Below are positions 1-7,342 of a DNA stretch of 19,750 nt, in pieces; the first letter of the stretch is position 1; each line of letters begins with the position of its first letter. The DNA lies in contig JAHHUB010000008.1 in NCBI GenBank assembly GCA_020024175.1, positions 1 through 19,750 on the forward strand, in the 5' to 3' direction. A model generated the notes under the pieces. The model made no database searches and was not told where the DNA came from. It saw only the letters and a program-made list of their open reading frames with translations. The position numbers were made by a program, and so were the translations under genes. The DNA comes from Oscillospiraceae bacterium (GTDB lineage: Bacteria; Bacillota; Clostridia; Oscillospirales; Ruminococcaceae).

Positions 1-1
1 A

Positions 2-1834
2 AGAGTAGTTGACCGTCCTATCAGACCTTTGTTCCCAAAGGATATGAGAAACGACTGCTCTGTAGTAATGACAGTTCTTTCTGTTGATCCTGATTTCTCC
101 CCTGAAATTGCAGGAATGCTGGGTACATCTTTTGCTTTGTCCATTTCCGATATTCCATGGAATGGCCCTATTGCAGGTGTAAGTGTAGGTCTTATTGACA
201 ATAAAGTTGTAATAAACCCCAACGCAGAGGAAAGAGAAAAATCAGCTATGTCCCTGACTGTTGCAGGTACTGCTCAAAAAGTCTGCATGATTGAATGTGG
301 AGCTGACCAAGTACCTGAAGATGTTATGTTAAACGCAATTATTGAAGGACACAAGGAAATTCAAAAAATGGTAGCTTTTATTGCTGATGTTCAAAAACAA
401 ATCGGCAAGAAAAAGTTTGAATTTGAATCCATGAATGTACCAACCGAACTTTTTGAGGAAATTAAAGAATTTGCTATTGACAGAGTTAAGGAAGCACTGG
501 ATACAAATGATAAGAATGTAAGAGATGAAAGACTTCAACCTATTATTGAAGAAATTCATGAAAAATTTGATGAACAGGTTCCCGAACAAACCGCTGTTAT
601 TGACGAATGTATCTATCAGCTTCAGAAGTTTATCGTAAGAAGATGGCTTTTGGATGAAGGCAAGAGAGTTGACGGCAGACAAATGGATGAAATTCGTCCT
701 CTTAATGCAGAAGTTGCCCTTATTCCCCGTGTACATGGTTCAGGTATGTTTACAAGAGGACAAACTCAGGTTCTCACAATAACCACATTGGGTGCAATAA
801 GCGATGCTCAGATTCTTGATGGCATTGATGGCGAAGAATCCAAAAGATATATGCACCATTATAACTTCCCATCTTTCTCCGTGGGTGAAACCAAGCCTTC
901 CAGAGGCCCGGGAAGACGCGAAATCGGTCATGGTGCTTTGGCTGAAAGAGCTTTGGAACCTGTTATTCCTTCCGTTGAAGAATTTCCATATGCATTAAGA
1001 CTTGTTTCTGAAGTTTTGTCATCCAATGGTTCTACTTCACAAGGTTCTATCTGTGGTTCCACATTGGCTCTTATGGATGCAGGTGTTCCGATTAAAGCGC
1101 CTGTAGCAGGTATCTCCTGCGGACTTATTACCGAAGGAGATCGCTGGATGACTATGGTTGATATTCAGGGACTGGAAGACTTTTTCGGGGATATGGACTT
1201 TAAAGTAGGTGGTACTCACAAGGGTATTACAGCTATACAAGTTGATATTAAAAACGATGGTCTTACCTATGATATAATCAGAGAAGCTTTTGAAAAAACA
1301 AGAAAAGCAAGAATTCATATTCTCGACGATGTTATGCTGCCTGTAATCAGCGCACCTAGAGAAGAACTTTCTGAATTTGCTCCTAAGATGCTTACACTTA
1401 CCATTAATCCTGAAAAGATAAGAGAAGTTATCGGTTCAGGCGGCAAGGTTATTCAAAAAATCAGTGCTGAATGTAATGTTAAGATCGATATTGAAGATGA
1501 CGGAAAAGTATTTGTATCAGGTATTGACAATGAAGGTGCTAAAAGAGCAGTTCAGATTATCGAAACTATTGCAAAAGACCCTGAAGTAGGTGCTATCTAC
1601 AAAGGTAAAGTAACAAGAATTATGGCATTTGGTGCATTTGTTGAAATTGCTCCCGGTAAGGAAGGTTTGGTTCATATTTCCAAACTTGACAAACAGAGAA
1701 TTGCGAAAGTTGAAGATGTTGTAAATGTAGGCGACGAAATTCTTGTTATGGTAACAGAAATTGATGAACAAGGCAGAATTAATCTTTCCAGAAAAGATGC
1801 TATAGCTGCCATGGAAGCAAAACAAGGCAAATAA
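2..1834 (+). CDS. pnp: Polyribonucleotide nucleotidyltransferase (PNPase), 5' end cut by window
   Basis: PNPase is a cytoplasmic exoribonuclease that degrades RNA 3' to 5' using phosphate and releases nucleoside diphosphates. The reading frame is already open at base 2 and gives R-V-V-D-R-P-I-R-P-L-F, the conserved motif of the first RNase PH domain, so the true start lies upstream and roughly the first 80-90 residues of a ~700-residue protein are missing. In order I see the rest of RNase PH domain 1 (with GxVAGI-like I-A-G-V-S-V-G-L), the alpha-helical linker, RNase PH domain 2 (RVHGSGMFTRGQTQVL, GxREIGHGALAERAL), a KH domain (EVIGSGGKVIQKI) and a C-terminal S1 domain (GAFVEIAPGKEGLVHISK). 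No frameshift is visible. The TTG at 29 is internal and is not the start. An inverted repeat follows the stop. Confidence 0.97.
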   Translation, partial: RVVDRPIRPLFPKDMRNDCSVVMTVLSVDPDFSPEIAGMLGTSFALSISDIPWNGPIAGVSVGLIDNKVVINPNAEEREKSAMSLTVAGTAQKVCMIECGADQVPEDVMLNAIIEGHKEIQKMVAFIADVQKQIGKKKFEFESMNVPTELFEEIKEFAIDRVKEALDTNDKNVRDERLQPIIEEIHEKFDEQVPEQTAVIDECIYQLQKFIVRRWLLDEGKRVDGRQMDEIRPLNAEVALIPRVHGSGMFTRGQTQVLTITTLGAISDAQILDGIDGEESKRYMHHYNFPSFSVGETKPSRGPGRREIGHGALAERALEPVIPSVEEFPYALRLVSEVLSSNGSTSQGSICGSTLALMDAGVPIKAPVAGISCGLITEGDRWMTMVDIQGLEDFFGDMDFKVGGTHKGITAIQVDIKNDGLTYDIIREAFEKTRKARIHILDDVMLPVISAPREELSEFAPKMLTLTINPEKIREVIGSGGKVIQKISAECNVKIDIEDDGKVFVSGIDNEGAKRAVQIIETIAKDPEVGAIYKGKVTRIMAFGAFVEIAPGKEGLVHISKLDKQRIAKVEDVVNVGDEILVMVTEIDEQGRINLSRKDAIAAMEAKQGK

Positions 1835-1872
1835 CAACACAGGGATAAACATTTTAAGCATATTAATAATTT

Positions 1873-1913
1873 GGCGGAGGCAAACCGAGCGTCAGAAAAA
1901 TTATACCTCCGCC
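1873..1913 (+). terminator. Inverted repeat downstream of pnp, weak terminator candidate
   Basis: GGCGGAGG (1873-1880) and CCTCCGCC (1906-1913) form a perfect 8-bp GC-rich stem, about 40 bases after the pnp stop. The loop is long (25 nt) and no T-run follows directly (CTTATTCACC comes first), so it is not a textbook intrinsic terminator. It could instead be a 3'-end stabiliser or a factor-assisted terminator. Confidence 0.4.
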
Positions 1914-1985
1914 CTTATTCACCTTTTGCTTAAAAAAACCCTTTTATATAAAAAATTATAATAATTGATATGGAGTGATTGTAAA

Positions 1986-3245
1986 TTGGACAGTGGTCCG
2001 GTGATGTATGTTGTACTTATTGTACTGATTTTCTTGTCAGGATTTTTTTCCTCAAGTGAAACCGCTTACGCATCTCTTAATAAAATAAGAATTAAAAGCT
2101 ATGCGGAAAACGGAAACAAAAAAGCAAAAACTGCTTTGGACATAGCAGACAGATTTGAAGAAATGATATCTGCTATTTTGATCGGAAACAATGTGGTTAA
2201 TATTGCTGCTTCCTCTATAGGAACAGTTCTTGCCACTGCTATGTTGGGTGAAGCTTACGGTCCCTTGGTTTCCACAGTTGTAATGACGATTTTGGTACTT
2301 ATTTTCGGAGAAGTTCTCCCTAAATGCTACGGTAAACAAAACAGTGAATTTATCGCTTTAAATGTAGGCGGTATTCTCAAATTCCTGATGAAACTGTTTT
2401 CCCCGTTAATTTTCCTCTTGGTTAAACTGCAAAACCTTGTAACAAAACTTACTTCTAAAAATAAAGGTGCATCAGAACCATCTGTAACTGAGGAAGAACT
2501 TATGTATATCATTGAAAACATTGAAGAGGAAGGCGTTATAAACGAAGATGAAAGTGAACTTGTACAGTCTGCCCTCAAATTTAATGATATAACCGTAAAA
2601 GAAGTGCTGACTCACAGAGTTGATATTGCAGCAGTTGATATTAACGATGACATTGACAACATTATTGACCTTGTAATAAAGGAACGTTTCTCCCGTATGC
2701 CGGTGTATGACAAAACTATTGACAAAATTGTTGGTATTTTGTATACCAAAGACCTTTTGGAAGAAAAAATTTTGGGTAAAGAAATTGATTTAAGAAACAT
2801 GATTTCCAAACCTATTTTTGTTCACAAAACCAAAAAGATATTTGAACTTCTCAACGAATTTAAGAGTAACAAACACCATATTGCCATTGTAACCGACGAT
2901 TATGGCGGCACCATGGGTATTGTTACAATGGAAGATATGTTGGAAGAACTGGTAGGCGAAATTTGGGACGAGGACGAAATTGCTGTTGATGATATTACAA
3001 AAACCACGGATAATTCCTATGTAGTAAATGGCGACACAAGTATTTCCGATTTTGTGGAAAATTTAGGCCTTAATGAGAAAGATATAGATACCGATTACGA
3101 TTATGTAAGCGGATGGGTTTTGGAAATGCTGGGTCATATCCCCGAAGTTGACGAGTACTTCACTTTTAATGATTTGAAAGTTACTGTTACCGAAATGGAT
3201 GACAACAGAGTTGTTAAACTCAGAATAGACAAAATCCTTGTGTAA
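1986..3245 (+). CDS. CNNM/CBS-domain membrane protein (HlyC/CorC/TlyC family)
   Basis: This is a membrane protein of the DUF21 (CNNM)-CBS-CorC_HlyC architecture. Family members are implicated in magnesium or cobalt efflux and were once mislabelled as hemolysins. The N-terminal ~150 residues hold the DUF21 membrane domain (VLIVLIFLSGFFSSSETA is typical, as is GEVLPKCYGKQNS). A CBS pair follows at about residues 200-320 (VKEVLTHRVDIAAVD; GTMGIVTMEDMLEELVGEIWDE), then the C-terminal CorC_HlyC domain (VNGDTSISDFVENLG). I chose the TTG at 1986, 10 bases after a GGAG site at 1972-1975. A longer reading from the TTG at 1965 would place that ribosome site inside the gene. ATG 2004 is an alternative without a clear site. 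The length, 419 residues, is normal for the family. The gene lies between pnp and yceD, apparently as its own unit. The transported ion cannot be told from sequence. Confidence 0.92.
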   Translation: MDSGPVMYVVLIVLIFLSGFFSSSETAYASLNKIRIKSYAENGNKKAKTALDIADRFEEMISAILIGNNVVNIAASSIGTVLATAMLGEAYGPLVSTVVMTILVLIFGEVLPKCYGKQNSEFIALNVGGILKFLMKLFSPLIFLLVKLQNLVTKLTSKNKGASEPSVTEEELMYIIENIEEEGVINEDESELVQSALKFNDITVKEVLTHRVDIAAVDINDDIDNIIDLVIKERFSRMPVYDKTIDKIVGILYTKDLLEEKILGKEIDLRNMISKPIFVHKTKKIFELLNEFKSNKHHIAIVTDDYGGTMGIVTMEDMLEELVGEIWDEDEIAVDDITKTTDNSYVVNGDTSISDFVENLGLNEKDIDTDYDYVSGWVLEMLGHIPEVDEYFTFNDLKVTVTEMDDNRVVKLRIDKILV

Positions 3246-3310
3246 TCAGAACACATACATTTGCATTTGCGCACTTATCCTGTTAATTTTGCCTTTTTCT
3301 TAAAATTCTA

Positions 3311-3339
3311 TTGACAAAACCGTCTATTATGTATATAAT
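3311..3339 (+). promoter_or_regulatory. Consensus sigma-A promoter for yceD-rpmF
   Basis: TTGACA (3311-3316) and TATAAT (3334-3339) are separated by exactly 17 bases, a perfect match to the vegetative consensus. Transcription should start near 3346, giving a ~50-base leader to the ATG at 3396. A promoter this strong suits a ribosomal protein operon. Confidence 0.88.
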
Positions 3340-3395
3340 ATTCTAGTAGTCTGTGTTGATAGGACTTTATAAAACTTTAAACGGATTGGTGAGAT

Positions 3396-3893
3396 ATGCT
3401 TATTAATATTAAACGTCTCTTTGATGTTGATGGAGAGGTTGTACCACTCACAGACAACCTTGACCTTTCTGATGTGGAACATTGGGGCGTCCGTCCTTTT
3501 AAATGTCCCATCGAAATTCACGGAGAAATAAGAAATACCGCAGGTGTGGTTGTTCTCACTTATGAAGCTGACTATGCCACGGATATTCCCTGTGACCGTT
3601 GTCTTGAATCGGTTCACAAAGTATATAAGACAAAATTTACTCACACTCTTGTGGACAAACTCTACAATGAAGATGACCAGGAAAATTATATCTTAGTCGA
3701 AAACGGTGAGCTTGATTTGTCTGAACTGGTAAGCTCTGATATTATTTTGGAACTTCCCGGTAAAAACCTCTGCAAAGAGGACTGTAAAGGATTATGCCCA
3801 AAATGCGGCATAAATCTGAACAAAGAAACCTGTAATTGTACAACCAAAGAAGTAGATCCACGATTGGCTCCCCTTCTGGAGTTGCTTAACTAA
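3396..3893 (+). CDS. yceD: YceD-family (DUF177) protein, rpmF partner
   Basis: This 165-residue protein belongs to the YceD/DUF177 family, which is linked to 23S rRNA or large-subunit accumulation and in many bacteria lies immediately before rpmF, as here. Family features visible are a C-D-R-C pair (C66, C69) after the beta-rich N-terminal part, the segment LELPGKNLCKEDCKGLCPKC with C126, C130, C134 and C137, further cysteines C146 and C148, and the conserved ending DPRLAPLLELL. The cysteines suggest a zinc site. The start ATG 3396 follows GGTGAG closely (3388-3393). The gene is the first after the strong promoter at 3311-3339 and is co-transcribed with rpmF 35 bases downstream. The molecular activity is unproven for the family. 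Confidence 0.93.
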   Translation: MLINIKRLFDVDGEVVPLTDNLDLSDVEHWGVRPFKCPIEIHGEIRNTAGVVVLTYEADYATDIPCDRCLESVHKVYKTKFTHTLVDKLYNEDDQENYILVENGELDLSELVSSDIILELPGKNLCKEDCKGLCPKCGINLNKETCNCTTKEVDPRLAPLLELLN

Positions 3894-3928
3894 TTAATTA
3901 TTATTGTCTTTAAAGGGAGGTGCTAACC

Positions 3929-4117
3929 ATGGGAATAGGACCAAAGAGAAAAATATCCAGAAAACGCAGAGACACAAGACGTTCCAGCGTATGGAAACTT
4001 ACTGCACCTGCTTTCTGCAGATGTGACCACTGCGGTGAACTCAAACTCGCTCACAGAGTATGCCAAAACTGCGGTTATTACAAAGGCAGAGAAGTTATTA
4101 AAATGGATGCTGAATAA
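3929..4117 (+). CDS. rpmF: 50S ribosomal protein L32, zinc-binding (CxxC) form
   Basis: This 62-residue component of the large ribosomal subunit has the basic N-terminus expected of L32 (G-P-K-R-K-I-S-R-K-R-R-D) and a zinc ribbon made by C32-D-H-C35 and C45-Q-N-C48, followed by G-Y-Y-K-G. It is therefore the zinc-dependent C+ paralogue. The start is ATG 3929, six bases after a strong AAAGGGAGGTG site at 3912-3922. The GTG at 3920 falls inside that site and is not the start. The second residue run GIGPKRK differs slightly from the usual AVPKRK. The gene is the last of the yceD-rpmF operon and is followed 12 bases later by a clear terminator. Confidence 0.97.
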   Translation: MGIGPKRKISRKRRDTRRSSVWKLTAPAFCRCDHCGELKLAHRVCQNCGYYKGREVIKMDAE

Positions 4118-4128
4118 TCCAAGAAATA

Positions 4129-4163
4129 ATAGAGGTGGTAAAGTATCCACCTCTATTTTTTTA
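4129..4163 (+). terminator. Intrinsic terminator after rpmF
   Basis: ATAGAGGTGG (4129-4138) pairs perfectly over 10 bp with CCACCTCTAT (4147-4156) around an 8-base loop, and a T-run (4156-4162) follows. It is a textbook rho-independent terminator. It sits only ~14 bases before the ribosome site of the next gene, so it may also act as an attenuator for the DUF512-der pair. Confidence 0.9.
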
Positions 4164-4189
4164 TTTAAAAAGTGTTAGGAGGAATTTTA

Positions 4190-5497
4190 TTGCCTGTTAA
4201 AATACTGTCAGTTGACAAAAATTCGCCTGCCCAAAAAGCCGGTATCAAAAGCGGCGATATAATTGTAAGTATAAACGGACATAAAATTCGTGATGTCCTG
4301 GATTACAGATTTTATATGACTGAAAAGAAACTGGATATTGCCCTCACCAACGGCATTTTAACCGTAAAAAAAGGTCAATATGACGATTTGGGCCTGGAAT
4401 TTGAAACATATCTTATGGATAAACAACATTCATGCAGAAATAAATGTATTTTCTGCTTTGTGGATCAAATGCCAAAAGGAATGAGGGACAGCCTTTATTT
4501 TAAAGATGATGATGAAAGACTTTCATTTCTTTTCGGAAATTATATCACACTTACTAATTTGAATGATGAGGATATTCAAAGAATTATAGATATGCATATA
4601 AGTCCTGTGAATATCTCTGTTCACACCACAAACCCTGAGCTTAGAGTTAAGATGATGGCAAATCCCAAAGCTGCCACATCACTTAAATATCTTAAAACCC
4701 TTACAGATGCAGGAATTAAAGTAAACAGCCAGTTGGTACTGTGCCCAGGTATAAATGACGGTGATGAACTTAAACGCAGTTTAGAGGACTTATCTACAAT
4801 GTATCCTTACCTTCAAACTATATCCTGTGTGCCTGTGGGGCTTACTGATTACAGAGATGGTCTTTATAAGTTAAAATCCTACAACAAAGAAACAGCAGGA
4901 GAAACCATAGATATAATTCATGAATTTGCAGATAAAATGGAAAAAAAATATGGTGAGCGTTTAGCCTATCCTTCTGATGAATTTTTCCTGAAAGCTGAAA
5001 GACCTCTCCCCGATTATGAATATTACGGAGAATTTAATCAACTTGAAAACGGTGTGGGACTTTTGGCAATTTTGCAAAGAGAATTTGACGATGCTATGGC
5101 TCTTAATGACCCCCATGACAAAAAGCGTTCAGTATCCATTGCTACAGGTGTAGCTGCATACCCCTTTATAAAAAAATTAGCTAAAAAAGCTATGGAAGTT
5201 TATCCTAATTTAAATGTTAAAGTTTATGAAATCATAAATAACTTTTTTGGACATAATATAACTGTAGCCGGACTTATTACCGGTACTGATTTAATTGATC
5301 AGTTAAAAGATAAAGATTTAGGTACTGAACTTATTATTCCGTCTGTAATGCTAAAATATCAGGAAAATATGTTTCTTGACAGCAAAACTTTAGAAGAAGT
5401 GGAATCTAAATTAAATATAAAAATAACTGTCATTGAGCCTGATGGTTTTGAACTTTTAGGTGCTATGACAGGTGATGAAGAACTTTTGGATTATTAG
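4190..5497 (+). CDS. DUF512 protein: PDZ plus radical-SAM-like iron-sulfur protein
   Basis: This 435-residue protein matches the PDZ/radical-SAM-like/DUF512 family that sits beside der in many Clostridia. Its function is unknown. Residues ~1-65 form a PDZ-like domain (I-L-S-V-D-K-N-S-P-A-Q-K-A-G-I-K-S-G-D). Next comes C82-R-N-K-C86-I-F-C89-F, a CxxxCxxC motif as used by radical SAM enzymes for a 4Fe-4S cluster. The rest is the DUF512 region, including FGNYITLTNL, SVHTTNPELR and a late NNFFGHNITVAGLITG segment. The start is TTG 4190, seven bases after AGGAGG at 4177-4182. The GTG at 4172 lies upstream of that ribosome site and is rejected. It is spaced 17 bases from der and is probably co-transcribed with it. 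Whether it truly binds S-adenosylmethionine cannot be seen from sequence. Confidence 0.9.
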   Translation: MPVKILSVDKNSPAQKAGIKSGDIIVSINGHKIRDVLDYRFYMTEKKLDIALTNGILTVKKGQYDDLGLEFETYLMDKQHSCRNKCIFCFVDQMPKGMRDSLYFKDDDERLSFLFGNYITLTNLNDEDIQRIIDMHISPVNISVHTTNPELRVKMMANPKAATSLKYLKTLTDAGIKVNSQLVLCPGINDGDELKRSLEDLSTMYPYLQTISCVPVGLTDYRDGLYKLKSYNKETAGETIDIIHEFADKMEKKYGERLAYPSDEFFLKAERPLPDYEYYGEFNQLENGVGLLAILQREFDDAMALNDPHDKKRSVSIATGVAAYPFIKKLAKKAMEVYPNLNVKVYEIINNFFGHNITVAGLITGTDLIDQLKDKDLGTELIIPSVMLKYQENMFLDSKTLEEVESKLNIKITVIEPDGFELLGAMTGDEELLDY

Positions 5498-5514
5498 AAA
5501 GGAGGAGTTTTACA

Positions 5515-6855
5515 ATGTCTAAACCTATTGTAGCTGTGGTTGGGCGTCCTAATGTGGGTAAATCCACACTTTTTAACAAGCTTATCGGACAAAAACTGTC
5601 CATAGTCAAAGACACTCCCGGCGTTACCAGAGACCGAATTTATGCTCCTTGTGAATGGAGAAATAAAGAGATAATGTTGATTGATACAGGTGGTATTGAA
5701 CCTTATTCTGATGATATTATTCTCTCACAAATGAGAAAACAGGCTCAGATTGCCATAGACAGTGCTGATGTTATTATCTTAGTAACTGATGTAAAAAGCG
5801 GTGTTACATCCACTGACCAGGAAGTAGCTTCCATGCTGCTTAAAAGTTCTAAACCACTTGTACTCTGTGTAAACAAGTGTGATACTATTGGTGAGCCTCC
5901 CCCTGAGTTTTACGAATTTTATAATTTAGGTATTGGAGATCCAGTAGCTGTATCTTCGGTTCATGGGCATGGTACAGGTGATTTGCTTGATGCAGTTTAT
6001 GACCACATTGACTTCGACAAGCAAGATGATTATGAAGAAGAATACACCAAAGTTGCTCTTATTGGCAAACCAAATGTTGGAAAATCTTCCCTTATCAACT
6101 ACATTGTGGGAGAAGAACGAGTAATTGTTTCAGATATTGCAGGTACCACCAGAGATTCCACAGATACAGTTGTAGAAAATCAATGGGGTAAATATATTTT
6201 TATTGATACAGCAGGTATCAGGAAAAAATCCAAAGTTGATGAGGATATAGAAAAATACAGTGTACTTCGTTCATATATGGCAGTTGACAGAGCACAAGTG
6301 TGCATTATTATGATTGATGCCACAGAAGGCTTTACAGAACAAGACTCCAAAATTGCAGGCTATGCTCATGAACAAGGAAAAGCCTGTATCATTGCTGTTA
6401 ATAAATGGGACGCTATAGAAAAAGACGGAAATACAATGAAGGAATTTGAAGAAAAACTGGCTGTTGATTTTGGATTCATGTCTTATGCACCATTTATATT
6501 TATATCCGCAAAAACCGGTCAGAGAGTTGACAAAATTTATGAAATGATTAATGCAGTAAATGCAAATAATGCTATGAGAATTACTACCGGTGTATTAAAT
6601 GACATTTTAGCATATGCAACTGCCAGAGTTCAGCCGCCGTCTGACAAAGGAAAACGTTTGAAGATTTATTACATGACACAGGTAGCTACCCGTCCACCTA
6701 CATTTATTTCTTTTGTAAACAGAGCTGAATTATATCATTATTCTTATCAAAGATATATCGAAAATCAAATTCGAGAAGCCTTTGGATTAAAAGGTACTCC
6801 AATCAGATTTATTACCCGTGAAAGAGATGAAAATGACACTCATCCAATCAAATAA
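5515..6855 (+). CDS. der: Ribosome-assembly GTPase Der (EngA)
   Basis: Der is an essential GTPase with two tandem G domains that assists late assembly of the 50S subunit. The first P-loop G-R-P-N-V-G-K-S is at residues 10-17, with DTPGVTRDR (switch I) and DTGG (G3) after it. The second P-loop G-K-P-N-V-G-K-S is at 184-191, with DIAGTTRDS, DTAG and NKWD. A C-terminal KH-like domain (from ~350) contains KIYYMTQVATRPPTFISFVN, typical of the family. At 446 residues it is full length. ATG 5515 is preceded by GAAAGGAGG (5498-5506). It follows the DUF512 gene by 17 bases, so the two form an operon. A long hairpin lies downstream. Confidence 0.97.
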   Translation: MSKPIVAVVGRPNVGKSTLFNKLIGQKLSIVKDTPGVTRDRIYAPCEWRNKEIMLIDTGGIEPYSDDIILSQMRKQAQIAIDSADVIILVTDVKSGVTSTDQEVASMLLKSSKPLVLCVNKCDTIGEPPPEFYEFYNLGIGDPVAVSSVHGHGTGDLLDAVYDHIDFDKQDDYEEEYTKVALIGKPNVGKSSLINYIVGEERVIVSDIAGTTRDSTDTVVENQWGKYIFIDTAGIRKKSKVDEDIEKYSVLRSYMAVDRAQVCIIMIDATEGFTEQDSKIAGYAHEQGKACIIAVNKWDAIEKDGNTMKEFEEKLAVDFGFMSYAPFIFISAKTGQRVDKIYEMINAVNANNAMRITTGVLNDILAYATARVQPPSDKGKRLKIYYMTQVATRPPTFISFVNRAELYHYSYQRYIENQIREAFGLKGTPIRFITRERDENDTHPIK

Positions 6856-6907
6856 TAAATGGAATACCTGTTTTAAATTTCTTTAACTTATATTTTGTAT
6901 TTTATTT

Positions 6908-6972
6908 AATATACCTGGCATATTAAAGTTATATTTTTTCAAATAGTATAGCTTTAATATGTTAGGTATATT
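6908..6972 (+). terminator. 28-bp hairpin at the 3' end of the der transcript
   Basis: Bases 6908-6935 pair with 6945-6972 without interruption, leaving a 9-base loop. Four of the 28 pairs are G-U (6917/6963, 6918/6962, 6929/6951, 6934/6946), and these pair only in plus-strand RNA. T-rich sequence (TTTTTATAAT) continues from the right arm. It is most simply the der transcription terminator or 3'-end stabiliser, but its length and AT-rich stem are unusual for a terminator. Confidence 0.65.
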
Positions 6973-6992
6973 TTTATAATATCCATTTATAC

Positions 6993-7025
6993 AAAAAAGC
7001 CACTGGATAAACCAGCGGCTTTTTT
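6993..7025 (-). terminator. Intrinsic terminator of the chemotaxis operon
   Basis: A6 (6993-6998) GCC-A-CTGG, loop ATAAA, CCAG-C-GGC T6 (7020-7025) forms a compact stem. The single mismatch, A7002 against C7016, becomes a U-G pair in minus-strand RNA, and that strand also ends in six U residues (6998-6993). It lies 28 bases past the comFB stop. It can probably act on plus-strand transcripts too. Confidence 0.85.
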
Positions 7026-7053
7026 AATTGTAAATAACGCTTATTTTATGAAA

Positions 7054-7323
7054 TTAGTTTTGTTTTTCTTTTTTTACTTCTTCTAATGCTTTTACAATAG
7101 CTGTAATGGTATCATTTCTCGCCTGGAAAGGAATTTGGTCATAAGAGAGATAAATTTCTCCTGTATTAGTTGTGAAATATGAAGGTTTCACCATATTAAG
7201 TACTTTAGCCAAAGCTTGTTTGTACATAACATCATTTGTTGAAAATTCCTCATATTCTTCTTCTTTTTCTATCATTAGATCTAATTGTTCTTTAACATAT
7301 TCTTCCATGAAATTTTTTACCAT
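7054..7323 (-). CDS. ComFB-family protein at the end of the chemotaxis operon
   Basis: This small acidic protein of 89 residues matches the ComFB (late competence development) family: V-K-N-F-M-E-E-Y-V at the start, then a helical segment, and K-P-S-Y-F-T-T-N-T-G-E-I-Y-L-S-Y, the family's PxYxxxxxGExY signature. Some ComFB proteins have recently been described as cyclic dinucleotide receptors. That role here is inference. The cysteines that bind zinc in B. subtilis ComFB are absent: there is no Cys at all. I start at ATG 7323, about eight bases after AGTAGG. The TTG at 7329 is only ~3 bases from that site. It follows cheB by 19 bases on the same strand and is followed by the operon terminator, so it should be co-transcribed with cheA-W-R-B. 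Confidence 0.8.
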   Translation of the reverse strand: MVKNFMEEYVKEQLDLMIEKEEEYEEFSTNDVMYKQALAKVLNMVKPSYFTTNTGEIYLSYDQIPFQARNDTITAIVKALEEVKKEKQN

Positions 7324-7342
7324 AATCAAAACCTACTTTCTA

